A stretch of 64,000 bases of DNA. Source: Liquidambar formosana (lineage: Eukaryota; Streptophyta; Magnoliopsida; Saxifragales; Altingiaceae). The stretch lies in assembly GCA_039720395.1 (NCBI GenBank), contig JBBPBK010000102.1:62001-126000 (forward strand). Reading direction: 5' to 3'. The notes beneath the pieces were generated by a model. It ran no database searches. It was not told the origin of the DNA and was given only the letters and a program-made list of their open reading frames with translations. Position numbers and translations under genes: made by a program. How positions within the stretch are numbered: position 1 is the first letter of the stretch; each line of letters begins with the position of its first letter. This document shows positions 42,571-53,274 of the stretch, in pieces.

Positions 42571-44252
42571 TGTAGTCACCCCATTTTGCCCTCATATTTT
42601 TATGAGTTCCTGATGATGAAGTCCATAAAGTTTGCTGCCAATCTTGGGTTCATTTGAATGAGTGAATTGACAGGTATGTAAAATTGATTAAGATACATGC
42701 GCACATATGATCATAGCCCCTAAAAGAAAGTTAGAGTTGTGGGATGGTGCGTACGCATGAATGGGATATGCGTACACATGACACCATCATGTGTACGCAT
42801 GGTGTGGTTATGTGTACGCATGGCCAACTATGCGTACGCATAACTTGTGCGGATCGGTTTAGAATGATGTGTACGCATTATGCAGCCATGCATACACGCC
42901 GTTTGATCGCGCGTACGCATGGAAATCTTCTTTTTTCTTATTTTCGAGTTGATCTCCCCAAATCGTAGGAGCTGAGGGGGGATCGCGGCCTACCTTTTAG
43001 GAACAAGAAGAGCGGCGCTGAGTGGCTAGAGAGGCTCCTAGGGTTCCAAAGGAAGGTTAACCTAATCCTTCCCTATATATAACTAAGTATAGGCTTTGGA
43101 AAGGGAATCCCATTTTTGGTATGTTTGGAGGCTAGAAAGACGAGAGAAAAAGAGAGAAAACTGAGAGAAAGAGAGAAGGAACCACGAATGATTAGCAGTG
43201 GACCTAAGGGAATAATAGACCAATCACGATCTGCAATGGGTAAACTTACTCTTGTTTTCACTCATTAATCCATTATTCACATAGTTGAGATTAACCTGCA
43301 TGTTATTTACATGTTTGCCATGAATTAATTTGTAGAAATGCATATTCCGACTTTGTTGTGATGCGTTTAGAAATGTAGGAAATATATACAGTATCTGATG
43401 GTTGGCTAACAAGTGGTGTTGCAAGGGAAATGAGTGATTCAGAATGCGCACGCATGTAGGTGTGTGCGTACGAATATTTTGTGTGTACGCACGAGTGGTG
43501 TGTTCCTGTTATAGGTATGCGTACGCACATAAGTAGGTGCATACGATTTCTTTAGATGTGCGTGCGCGTGGAAATAAATTTAACAATTTATTTTGCAGGG
43601 ATATGCATACGCACATTATTACATGCGCATGCTTTATCTTATGGTACGTACGTGTATTTAACTGGACGAAAAATGATATGCGTACACACAAATCGTACCA
43701 CACGCACATATAGGATAGCATGCGTAGGCACGGTTAGAGTTACGTACGCATGGTTCCTTTTCCTACTTTTCCTACCTTTTTTATATTACTTTTTTATTGT
43801 TTCCTTATTCCTCTTTATTATCTTTTTTTACTTTTTTTATTATTTCTTTCATTCCATTTGTTTATTATTTATTTATTTATTTATTTATTATTTGTTTTAA
43901 TCTACCTTGTAAATATATATTCTTTAATTGCTTAAGTATTACATAATTATCATAATGTGTATATTTTAATTCTTTGCATGAATATGGGTAATTTTAATTA
44001 AATTAGATAATTAAATATGATTAATATACATAAAGTGGGGGCCGATCTACCGATCGGGCGCTATTAGGTGCCCAACACCTTCCCAATGGCGTACCCTAAC
44101 TCTGAACCTACTTTGGTAATGACAAGTTAGACCCTGGCAAGGGGTCAGTTTGGTTCCCGGGTTTTCTTGAATGGCGACTCCTCTCCGTACTAATCCATTA
44201 AACCTAGCGCATATTTTTGAGCCATGCGTGTTCACAAGGTACTGCGCTTACA
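42571..44252 (+). mobile_element. solo LTR B2, 1682 bp
   Basis: Begins TGTAGTCACCCCATTTTGCC and ends TACTGCGCTTACA, with a perfect 5-bp TSD ATCTG at 42566-42570 and 44253-44257. The left arm shows the uninterrupted site near 35843-35855. A TATA run (CCCTATATATAAC) lies near 43073. A 3' block shared with B1 and B3 includes GGTGCCCAACACCTTCCC and TGGCGACTCC. At least 20 variants of TGCGTACGCA stand in two clusters (42745-42915, 43443-43755). There is no internal region and no gene. Probably Ty3/gypsy-derived. Confidence 0.88.
42745..43755. repeat. clusters of the palindrome TGCGTACGCA in LTR B2
   Basis: Perfect copies stand at 42748-42757, 42831-42840 and 43518-43527. About twenty others differ at one to three positions (ATGCGTACAC, TGTGTACGCA, TGCATACGCA, ATGCGTAGGC). 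Spacing is irregular, 15-35 bp. They lie either side of the presumed TATA box. Confidence 0.85.
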
Positions 44253-44429
44253 ATCTGCATTTGCAATTTCCGTAAGAATCATATATTGCAATTTCTAAAT
44301 TTCATTAAGTTGCCAAACCATCATTCTTTGATCTAGTATGTGATATCTTTTATTGATGCGAAGTAGCAATCCTCATAAAGTAATAACCATTTCATGCTCC
44401 GGCCACATATATGGATTGGTATTCTTTCT

Positions 44430-44442
44430 TTCTTTCTTTCTT

Positions 44443-44477
<35 letters not shown>
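44430..44477. repeat. (CTTT)n and T tract
   Basis: TTCTTTCTTTCTTTCTTTCT followed by a run of about 30 T. It lies in the right arm. The left arm lacks it. Confidence 0.85.
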
Positions 44478-44641
44478 TAGAATGGATTGGTATTCATGTA
44501 CAATATGTTTGTGTAGACTTCTTAATTTTTTTTTTTTACCAGAGATATACTTTATTGATTGGCTAGAAAAAAAAAAGGGTTAACTCCCGTGTAATTGTTA
44601 GTCGAACAAATGGTTAAAATAACATTTTCTTACAAATTTTT

Positions 44642-46622
44642 TGTCACGCCCCAAATCCAAAAGACTGGATTTGGCGACATGATCGTCATAACTCACATAA
44701 GACTACGTCCCACATAGGCTAGACACATAACAATATCAACTTGTAATGAAGTTTCAACTAAACTAGCAGATCAAGCCGTCGACATCCTAACTCTTTGTAC
44801 GTGGAAGCCACTCGTATCAAGCTATTCATCTGTGAGGAAAAATAAAAGGAGTGAGCATAACTCTCAGCAAGAAAACATTACACAATATATACAGGAAGAG
44901 GTCAAGCATATTCGCACGATTGATTTAAAAAAACATGAGTAACAAAACGATAGAGTTTTACAATAAATCATTTCTTTCAATTCGATAGGTATATAAACTT
45001 TTAGAAGTAATTTTCTTACTTTCAATTCAATAAACAATGACACTGAAACACTTTCGATAACAATTCATTCGATAAATCACTCTAAAATCACTGATCGATA
45101 ATACAAATCAATAAAACATTAGTTCATACAAGTAGTTCCTCTGGCTAGACTCACATTCAATAGGCGCCTATTATCGTGGGACTTTACACTACATCAGTAC
45201 TGATGACCAACAGTATTAGAATCCCCTGTTGGCACGAACCAATTTTCCAACAGTATTAAAATCCCCTGCTGGGACGGACCAATAATCTAACCAGAGTTCA
45301 CACTTATATAAAAAACATTTGGCAAATATCTTTCACATGTAAAATGGATTCAAACACATATGTAAAACAATTTCAATAAATGACTATTTTTGCTTGACCC
45401 ACAGTACATAAGGAATAAACACTTTGATAATGAAACGATTTTGAAAACAATTGTCCATAAATCATTGGCTCATAAAAGAGGAATAAAAATCAGATTTATT
45501 TTTATTTAATCAAAGAGGGCGATACATTGTGCAAGTTTCCTTACCTCAAAACAAATCTTCAACAATCCAAGCGATCAAACTCTTAATAATCCCAACGCTA
45601 CTCAGAACCTAAAATCAATAATATTATTTATCAATAAATCATACTTAAGCTAAAACGTCTCTCCAGTTAAATGGTACGTTAAGGGTTCAACGTCTAATTC
45701 TCATGGCCTTATAATGCTTACTATATTTAATATAATTAATATATACACTAACATGGCATTAAAATAGACTCGTGTTAAATTATAAATTGATAGATTTAAA
45801 GAAAAGTTACCAGTCAATTCAAGAGAAGTTGATTGTCAACAGATGTAAAGTTGCCAGTCAGAATGTAGTAAAACAGCAGCAGATTTTTGTATTAACTTCC
45901 TATGCTACCCAAGGCAAAAGCAGAAGTTCACCCACTGATTTTCCTTCAATATCAGTCCCTAAATCTGTGGGAGAGATGTTTGTGGCAGGATGTATGGTAG
46001 CGTTTGAGAAAATTTGTGGTGGTGGACATGGGAAGTGGTGGAAACCACTATTTTTGCCTTTCCTTGTCACCTAAACCCAAAGAAAGAGATTTTTGGTGGT
46101 TGGATGATCTTGTGCAGCAGTTATGGAGGGGTTTTTGAGTGGTGGTGATGATGGTTTAGTGGTTGTAGAAGTGATAGAGATGGAGGATTGTATTAGAGAA
46201 GAAAATCTTGGTAACACAGTAAAGTTACCAGTCAAAAGATGGTAAGTTACCTGTAAACAGACACGAAGTTGGCAGTCGATTCGTACAAAACAGCATCAGC
46301 TCCTTTCTTTTTCCTTCTCTTGCTTTCTTTCCATTTTTCTCTCCCTATATTGTTTTCAGTCAAAAGAATATAAATCCTTCCTGAAGGTTTCTTATATAGG
46401 ATGCAAGTTAATCCTAACCTAATTAGAATTATCCTCAAAGTTAGTGTTTGATTAGGACACGAAAACTATCCCTCATTGATTAGAAAACAATCACCTTGTT
46501 TGGCTACAAAGTTGAACGTGTTCGATGTTAATCCTAAATTAACTCATACGTTTAAATCTAACTAAAGGCAATCAATTTTTTTAGTTAATTAATTACGCCT
46601 AAGAAAAATTCGGGGCTTTACA
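44642..46622 (-). mobile_element. solo LTR A2, 1981 bp, minus orientation
   Basis: On the plus strand it reads TGTCACGCCCCAAATCC ... TTCGGGGCTTTACA. The TATA box CTATATAAG near 46395 and the purine-rich leader on the minus strand show orientation. Its end (read on its strand) TTTGGGGCGTGACA resembles solo LTR A1. The left arm of the inverted duplication has the empty site (ACAAATTTTTCC, near 35470), so it is a true insertion, but the flanks TTTTT/TTCTC are not a clean 5-bp TSD. Five variants of AAGTTACCAGTC are scattered inside. An ORF at 45772-46074 shows no retroelement domain. Confidence 0.78.
45800..46280 (-). repeat. scattered motif AAGTTRCCAGTC in LTR A2
   Basis: Seen near 45807 (AAGTTACCAGTCAA), 45850 (AAGTTGCCAGTCAG), 46223 (AAGTTACCAGTCAA), 46242 (AAGTTACCTGT) and 46266 (AAGTTGGCAGTCGA). 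These are too regular for chance in 480 bp. Confidence 0.6.
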
Positions 46623-46786
46623 TTCTCCCCTTTTCATATCAGACATCCGCACCCAAGAAAAACAACTTCAATTTTTTTTCCATTAATTTCCTTTCCTGTT
46701 CCTAAATATTACTCTCCTGCATACTAAATCCGACACTAATATGGGGCCATAGGGAATTTTTATTTTATTATTTATTTATTTATTAC

Positions 46787-47051
46787 TATCTTCATTCCTA
46801 AATTATTAGTCTCCTTTCTTTATTAGGATGTTTTAAAATTATTATCACATTCCAAAAATCAAAGATTCTTGTTATTTCATTTCCTAAAATACCTATAAAA
46901 ATGTATTCTATCTTTTTCCAATGTTTTGTACATTTGAAGGCAAAATTGGAATGTCAAAACATATATATTGATGTGAAAGCATTTAATAAGGTTTTCTAAA
47001 AAAGCATGTTTTTTTCAAAAGGGACTGTCAATTACAAATGGAGGGAGTATT
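46787..47051. mobile_element. Stowaway-like MITE shared by both arms
   Basis: The right end reads ACAAATGGAGGGAGTATTA, a Stowaway-type GGAGGGAG terminus; the left end CTATCTTCATTCCTAAATTA is its worn inverse. The same element stands in the left arm at about 35050-35312, so it was present before the inverted duplication. Confidence 0.6.
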
Positions 47052-47490
47052 ATTATTTTTTAAAAGGGAGGACTAAAAGCATTATAAAAAATCATAGCAC
47101 CCTAGGACCTCTAAGGAAATTAAAATCCCAGATGTGGTTTGGTCTTAAATGGTGCCACAAAATAGTAAGAAAGTCAAAGGCTTGATTACCTTCCCTACAA
47201 ACATTGTAAATAGGATAAGCATTCTTGCACACAGTATTGGAATTCATTTTCGGGGAGAAGTAAAATTTGGAAAATGATGCAATATAATATTAATTATTAT
47301 TTGCCCCCTATTATTGATTTACTTAAAGCGGTAGAAATAATTTTGGTAATTAATAAAATAGAGACAACTAATAATACCAAAAGACTCTTGCTTTCCATAA
47401 GCAGAACGTAGATATTTAATTGATATTTCATTTAGAAGTTGCCACCCACATAGCAATTGAGGCATATCCTTTGGGGCACAACCTTCATCT

Positions 47491-47500
47491 ACTATAAAAT
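47491..47500 (+). promoter_or_regulatory. TATA box of SPH6
   Basis: TCTACTATAAAATGGG, 60-70 bases before the ATG, identical to the box of SPH3. Confidence 0.65.
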
Positions 47501-47559
47501 GGGATGGAAGCCCATGCATATATAAACCCCAAACCTCTCCCAAGACAAAGACCACAGAC

Positions 47560-47967
47560 ATGAATTTAGTCAATGCTTATGCGCTACTAATGCTTTTGTT
47601 GTTCACTACTTTGTGCGAAGCACGCCTAATTTATCCATGGGAAAAAACCCGTGTAACGATAATAAATGAGTTGGGCGAGGGCCTGAACCTTACTGTGCAC
47701 TGCAAATCCAAAGATGACGATCTCGGCCAGCACGTGATCGGGTATCAAATGTCCTATGACTTTCGTTTCACCCCCAACTTCCTTGTAAGGAATACCCAAT
47801 TTTATTGCAGCTTTGAGTGGCTATTTGGTCTGATCCACTATTTTGATATTTACATTCAGAAAAGGGATCTGAGTGACTGTGGTATTGATTGTTGGTGGAG
47901 TATAAGACTAGGGGGACCATGTTTATTGTCTTTAATTTGCTATCCCTGGAATCCTAGCCATCCATGA
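47560..47967 (+). CDS. SPH6: S-protein homolog, secreted (only plus-strand member)
   Basis: This 135-residue single-exon protein starts MNLVNAYALLMLLLFTTLC, identical to SPH3 over the signal peptide. The core is IINELGEGLNLTVHCKSKDD (35-54; NLT is an N-glycosylation site), DLGQHVIGYQMSYDFRF, TPNFLVRNTQFYCSFEW, IHYFDIYIQKRD, DCGIDCWWSIRLGGPCLL and the end CYPWNPSHP. Substitutions against SPH3 cluster in the last third (CWWSIRLGG for CSWIIKPGG). Promoter and 3' module are the mirror image of those of SPH3. No lesions. Orientation is explained by the inverted duplication. Function unknown beyond the family. Confidence 0.9.
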   Translation: MNLVNAYALLMLLLFTTLCEARLIYPWEKTRVTIINELGEGLNLTVHCKSKDDDLGQHVIGYQMSYDFRFTPNFLVRNTQFYCSFEWLFGLIHYFDIYIQKRDLSDCGIDCWWSIRLGGPCLLSLICYPWNPSHP

Positions 47968-48185
47968 TGGAGTGCTGAACTGCTGCCGGGCCCGGCCATG
48001 CAATGCCATTTGGTGTGAAAACAATATGATTTCATGTTTGGATGAATAATTTTATGCACATCTGTTTGATGTTTGAATGAATAATAATATGCTTGATTGT
48101 GCAAAGCCACTTCACTACTTCAAAACAATTGAAAGACTATTTTATTTGCATATCTATCTTATTCTTTACTATTATCATCGCTTTG

Positions 48186-48603
48186 TGATGCAGCGGAAAA
48201 TACGCGGTCGAGACGAAACTTACCAAAAACAATCAAGCGTCCACCAATCTATTGATTATCACAAGAACAATGTCAGACAATAAGCAATCATGATCGATAT
48301 TCACTCAAGAACATGAAAGCATGAAATAAAAGATAAACTCTTTCTCTCGATATTATTAATCTCAAAATAATCAATCATTTTAACTGTTTGTCATAAAGCT
48401 CACATCCCTTTATATAGAGAACAAGTCTTACGGAATAAAAAAACCTAGTTCTACTAAAACAAGTAAATATTAAATTACCTAGGAAACTAATTAAAATAAA
48501 AGCAATAATTAAATAATAATAAAAATAATAAAATAAATTAGAACCCGGATCAGTAGCAACAGTAAAAAGGCTCATGATGTGTATACATATTTCAATTATA
48601 ACA
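48186..48603 (-). mobile_element. small LTR-like insertion, 418 bp
   Basis: On the minus strand it starts TGTTATAATTGAAATATG and ends TTTTCCGCTGCATCA, a TG...CA unit with the end typical of copia or TRIM LTRs, and a TATA run (CTATATAAAGGG) near 48410. It interrupts the SPH 3' module, which is continuous behind SPH3. About 10 bases of the module are missing at the site and there is no TSD, so the insertion or a later event deleted some DNA. Confidence 0.6.
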
Positions 48604-49187
48604 GGGTGTGTGTCCCCCACCCACCAAAATTGTCAACACACATAGCACAAATGCACAAATGGTTGGTGAGAGTATAATTTAATTCAATTTTTTTTATAAC
48701 CACCATAATTGGTGGTTTTGTAAACCTTGCATGAGATATTAAGGATAACCTAAGATAATTGCCTTTCTAAGAGAGTTTGGATCCTCTGCTTGGGTGGGAT
48801 CCTGCTTGGGTGTGCTTTGGCTTCAATAGGATGGTGACACTTCACCAATTAGAAAATCCAATGGCAATAAATGTTGAGATAACTAAAATTAAACGACATC
48901 CAAATGAATCGTTTTAGAAGCCACGACAACTAAGGACCATAAGAAGAAGACGGCGTTGGTGGCGTGTTAATGGCAACCTATAAACTAGGGCAAGAAATTC
49001 AAAATTTTAATCCCAATCTTGAACAAAAACCTTGGTGGTGTAAACAAAATCTGATTTCATTGTTCTCTATTCTCTTCGGTCTCTCTCTTTCATCACAAAC
49101 CAGAGTTGTGTCTTACTCCGTGTCAACTTCCATTGCAGCAATGGGACCATGTCTCTCTCTCTTTCTGAGAGGGTATATTTCTCTTTT

Positions 49188-49469
49188 GCTATGTTTGGTA
49201 TGTTGGCTTAAAAGATTGGATATGATAGAATTATTGAATGAAGAAGAAGTTTTTGTTTGCTTTGTTTAAAATAGGGAAGATATTCTCTTGGACTTTAAAA
49301 TGGAATAGTATTTTAGAATAAAAATATGTTACCTCCCTCACAGATTTATTATCTTCTACATATAAAGGATATAACCATCCTACGGATAGTATATCCCTTA
49401 TTTGAAAAGAGTATAAAAAGGAAATAATATGTTTATTGTATCGGCTTATCCGACTTACCAAACATAGCC
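49188..49469. mobile_element. MITE with GCTATGTTTGGTA ends
   Basis: GCTATGTTTGGTATGTTGGC at the left and GCTTATCCGACTTACCAAAC-ATAGC at the right are inverted. The flanks TTT/CTTT could be a 3-bp TSD. It sits exactly between the end of the right arm and segment X copy 2. Confidence 0.65.
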
Positions 49470-49544
49470 TTTAGGAATGTTTGCCTTACTCAGCAAATGT
49501 ATGGAAAATTTCATTTAAATGATGTGTCAAGAGTATCTTCTAAA

Positions 49545-51210
49545 ATTTATTGATAATAAATTTTTGGAGGATATAGCCGTGGAAACTTTATTAAGAAAAA
49601 AAATTAAAGCTAATGGTAATTACGATATCTCAGTAAAAATGGCAGGTCTTCCTGGTCTTGACAGCCTATCATTGTAAGGCATTGAATTTTTCAGTTTATC
49701 GGCAAGTTCTTTTGTTTTGAACCACAAATGCACATCAACATCAGTCGGCTAGGGATGCTTATTCATTAAGAGCTCATGAGAATATATGCGATGTGAAATT
49801 CCAATTGTGGACGAGCCCGCAGATCTAAAATAGGGGTTGAATAGGTCCCTTCAAAAAATTACAATGTTCGGAAATGAACCTTTTTTGAAAAACAAGGGTT
49901 TTATTAAACACCAAGTAAGGTCGATAGATTGGGATTTGAGAGCTAGCTAAGGATTAATTTAGGATATGACCATATAAAGCTGGAGGTTCTGAGCCAAGAC
50001 TTGTAGACACGCATATCGCCCAAGTTGGTCTCAATATTGTTAACTGGGTACACTTGCAACAAAGGAAAAAGCATAGCAAGCTAAAAGAATCTTCAATAAA
50101 AATGATAACTATAGAAACATAAGCGATAAGTAATTAACTTAATTACAAACTAATTGAACTTTATAGCTTAGATATAAGCGGCCTCGAATCTCACCAGGAA
50201 AATCAAAGCCCATATAGCCCGTTATGCAATGAGGGTGAGGGGGAGGGGTTTCACTTTCATCAAGGATTATCAGTCTCAAATCATGATTAGTATATTGATG
50301 TATTCTTTACAAGAAAACAACTCAATTTAATAAAACAAACTTTGATTTCAAAATATTTTATTTAAAAATCAACAAAATAATCTACGATTCAAAGTTGATT
50401 TTCCCTTATGAGGGGCAAAACTCTGGGAAAAGGGGTCATGTATATCACGTCTCAAGACTATCAAATTCCATGCTCAGTGAAAGGATTAGGTCATACTTAG
50501 CAAAACCGAGGCAAACTTCTATTAAGATTCCTCTAGCTTTTCTCTAGAGATTTTAGCATTTTATGTGAAATGATTGAGCCTGGAGAACTAAATTAGGGAT
50601 TTCTTCTTGCTTGCCTAGGATTGGCGAGAACTTTAAAGAGTAGAATGCTAGGAAGATTATAGCGTTTTAAGATAGTTCATCTTGTGCGTCAATTTTTCAC
50701 CTAACCTACAAAATTACTACTTTTTAGTGAACATCAATCAATTTTGATGGAAAGCTCTTGACAAATTCTCATGCCCCAACAATAGCATACCACAAAAAGT
50801 TTCATTCTAAGGGCGAAATTTTGACACTAGCGCGTGGAAGTCTTCACTTTTCAAGTAAAATCAATTAATTATTTCAAGGGTTCACTGGAAACCTTGATTT
50901 AAATCATTTGATGCTGAATAATTGTAGTGTATACACTTGACTTGACTCCTTAAATCTTCCATCCATTCATGCAAAAGGCAGTGGAAAAGGTAATAATAAT
51001 AATAATAATAATATTTTTGTTGTTGTTAATATTCTTGTTAATTGTTTTCCTTTATCTCTATAGTCGAACAACAGAAGCATTGTGATCATATCGTAAAGCT
51101 CCTCTTTTTCTCATTTCTCTCAATTTTGTTCATTGTTCCATGCGTATTGTAAAAATTCAATCGATATTATTTCCCAAGAATACGACATAATCATTATTTA
51201 CCCTTTCATT
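49545..51210 (+). repeat. segment X, copy 2 (no SPH gene attached)
   Basis: Direct copy of 40700-42366 with small differences, including an extra ~60 bp near 49850-49910 (GGAAATGAACC...CCAAGTAAGG). In copy 1 the DNA to the left leads to SPH5. Here it meets a MITE and the right arm instead, so the gene once expected at this point is missing. Confidence 0.8.
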
Positions 51211-51374
51211 ACCGACCAAAGTATCCACAATGTAATATCAATAAAATTTAAAAATTGCTCGATCGACACATCATTTAGTTGGAATTTTCCATACATTGCT
51301 TTAATAAGACAAACATTTCCTATAGAGAAACCTAACCACAAAATATAAGGAAATTTTCTTAGAATATCATAAAC

Positions 51375-51845
51375 TTTTTTTTTTTTTTTTTGTTTTTTGT
51401 TTGGTGATGGGCAAACTGAGAATATTATCACGAGAATAGGAAGATACAAAAAAAATAAGATTAAATAAAAATAAAAAACCAGGGGAGAAAAACAATCCCA
51501 ACCCCAACTCCAATAGAAATGAGAAAACAATGAAGCAGAGACAATCACAACCCAAGATGAGACAAAAGACTAAGCATATGAAAGGAAAGAAAAGAAAAAA
51601 CACCAGCTCCGGGAAAAAAAAATGTAGAGGATACATATCTACGAGCCAAGCACAGCAACAACATCCAAAAACCTCACCAGCTAGCCAAGTTACAGCCAAA
51701 CTACAAAAGGAACCAATCTGCCGACGCCATCCTTAGTAAGTCAATCAATCATGTTGTTTACCTTGATCCCTCGGTTCGTGCTTAACAACAACCGAATGAA
51801 GATGCTCAATGAGTGAGAAGATTTCGTTAAGACTACAAAACCAAT
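51375..51845 (-). mobile_element. 5'-truncated LINE 3' end
   Basis: The T tract at 51375-51391 is the poly-A tail on the minus strand. Next come the 3' UTR and, from about 51740 to 51840, the RNase H C-terminus: NEIFSLIEHLHSVVVKHEPRD, with the HEPR motif also seen as YEPREVN in LINE-1, then stops. No upstream LINE domain follows. Confidence 0.65.
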
Positions 51846-52116
51846 AATTTGTTTGACTACAAGATAGATATAAATTCAGATTATGCCAATCATTTGTTCA
51901 TGTGTGCTATGTCTGTTAAGGGTAAACAAATTGGGGGGCATATCATTTCCTATGTTTTAGTATATATAGTTAAGAGGCTTTGCACAATCAAGCATATTAT
52001 TCATTCAAACACCAATAGGTTGTACATATATAATTCAGTAATTCAAACATCAAAGCATATCATTTCACACTAAATGATCGACGCTGCACGGGGCAGTAGT
52101 ACTCCATCATGGATGG

Positions 52117-52527
52117 TCAGTCATTCCACTTATCACAAAGACTAAACCGATAAAATCCAGTGTCGAACCATAAACATGGGCCATTTGGTTTCACACTCCA
52201 CGAACAATCGTTATCACACCGATTTTCATCCCTTTTCTCGATGTAAATATCATAATAGTGGTTGGCACCTTGCCATTGAAAGCTGCAAAAAAATTGGGTA
52301 GTTTTCCAAATGTTGGGGGTGAAACGAAACTCATAATAGTGTTGATACGAGATCACATGCACACCGAGGTCATCATCTTTGGATTTACAATGCACAGTGA
52401 GGTCCAAGCCCTTCCCCAAGTCATTTGTGATCCGTACACGGCATTTTTCCCAAGGATAGATACCTGCCTCGCATAAAGTGGTGAACAAGAAAAGCATTAG
52501 TAGGATATGCCTGTTGAATAAGTTCAT
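52117..52527 (-). CDS. SPH7: S-protein homolog, secreted
   Basis: This 136-residue single-exon protein has the signal peptide MNLFNRHILLMLFLFTTLC, cleavage likely after EAG. The core is VRITNDLGKGLDLTVHCKSK, DDDLGVHVISYQHYYEFRF, PNIWKTTQFFCSFQW (one residue shorter here than its relatives), HYYDIYIEKRDENRCDN, CSWSVKPNGPCLW and the end LCDKWND. An extra Cys (EKC, residue 29) stands before the core and is not present in SPH1 or SPH2. The C-terminus ends four residues earlier than in SPH1. The TATA box CTATAAAAC lies at about 52571-52578 on minus. No lesions. Confidence 0.9.
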   Translation of the reverse strand: MNLFNRHILLMLFLFTTLCEAGIYPWEKCRVRITNDLGKGLDLTVHCKSKDDDLGVHVISYQHYYEFRFTPNIWKTTQFFCSFQWQGANHYYDIYIEKRDENRCDNDCSWSVKPNGPCLWFDTGFYRFSLCDKWND

Positions 52528-52570
52528 GTTTTTGATATTATTTCATTTTTGTTGGGTTGGAGAGGTTTGG

Positions 52571-52579
52571 GTTTTATAG
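52571..52579 (-). promoter_or_regulatory. TATA box of SPH7
   Basis: Minus strand CTCCTATAAAACCC, about 45-50 bases 5' of the ATG. Confidence 0.6.
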
Positions 52580-52647
52580 GAGATGAAGCGTCTGACCAGA
52601 AGGTGACCTAGATAGATACGTTGTGGAAACTTTTTATGCAACACATA

Positions 52648-52927
52648 CTTCCTCCGTCCTACAAAGATTGGTTATTTTTATAATTTTTTTTTTAATTCCA
52701 AAATGTTAGACCATTTTGAAAAGTTAAATCATTTTTATTTTTTTTTAATGTTTTTATACTTTCCTTTCTTATCTCAAGAGTTACTTTTCAGACAACCCAA
52801 TAACAAATAGTAGAAGAGGATACTTTTGGAAATATGGAGTTTAGTAAAAACGAAGTCAATGCAATGATGACTTTTCTTAAACTGCTTGTTTTGCCAAACT
52901 TGACCTATCTTTATGGGACGGAGGAAA
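52648..52927. mobile_element. Stowaway MITE
   Basis: The ends CTTCCTCCGTCCTACAAAGA and TCTTTATGGGACGGAGGAAA are inverted, with TA on both outer sides (52646-52647 and 52928-52929), the Tc1/mariner target. It lies in the SPH7 promoter-proximal region, ~120 bp 5' of the start. Confidence 0.8.
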
Positions 52928-53151
52928 TATTAATTATGTATAGTTATGGAAAAAAAAATGAGTCTTTGTGGTTGTTATTTGTTTCTTTTTATTAAATATC
53001 CAATCTTTCTTAACGCTTTACGTAAATCAATAAAATGGTCCAACTAATAATATCGCATCAGTTTAATAGGGATGTGGGGTTTGTGGAAGTCTTGGTTACC
53101 ACTCCTAACTCATAGATGCATGTGTGAATGTGTGTTTTCTTATCGTTTGGA

Positions 53152-53158
53152 AAAACAA

Positions 53159-53199
<41 letters not shown>
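53152..53199. repeat. poly-A tract
   Basis: A run of over 40 A with a few interruptions at the ends; the ORF across it (poly-Lys) is an artefact. Confidence 0.95.
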
Positions 53200-53201
<2 letters not shown>

Positions 53202-53274
53202 AGGGAAGCAACCCATTTTGGCGGGGCTTCGTTGTTCCCCAAACTACCTTATTACCTCTTGAAATATAATGGTA

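Larger units (their letters stand above)
42370..49175 (-). repeat. right arm of large inverted duplication (carries SPH6)
   Basis: Reverse-complement partner of 33090-36060. It is more than twice as long because it took up three LTRs (42571-44252, 44642-46622, 48186-48603). Two of these interrupt sequence that is continuous in the left arm, so they entered after the duplication. It starts right at the end of segment X copy 1 and is followed, after a MITE, by segment X copy 2. Confidence 0.8.

Noticed and set aside
42745..43755. TGCGTACGCA clusters as a CRISPR array or satellite
   Set aside because: The word is only 10 bp, degenerate and irregularly spaced, and it lies inside LTRs of a plant genome. 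There is no repeat-spacer pattern.
45772..46074. 100-codon plus-strand ORF in LTR A2
   Set aside because: It is inside a solo LTR and antisense to its promoter direction, with no known domain.
53072..53269. ORF with a poly-Lys stretch
   Set aside because: Translation of a poly-A tract.
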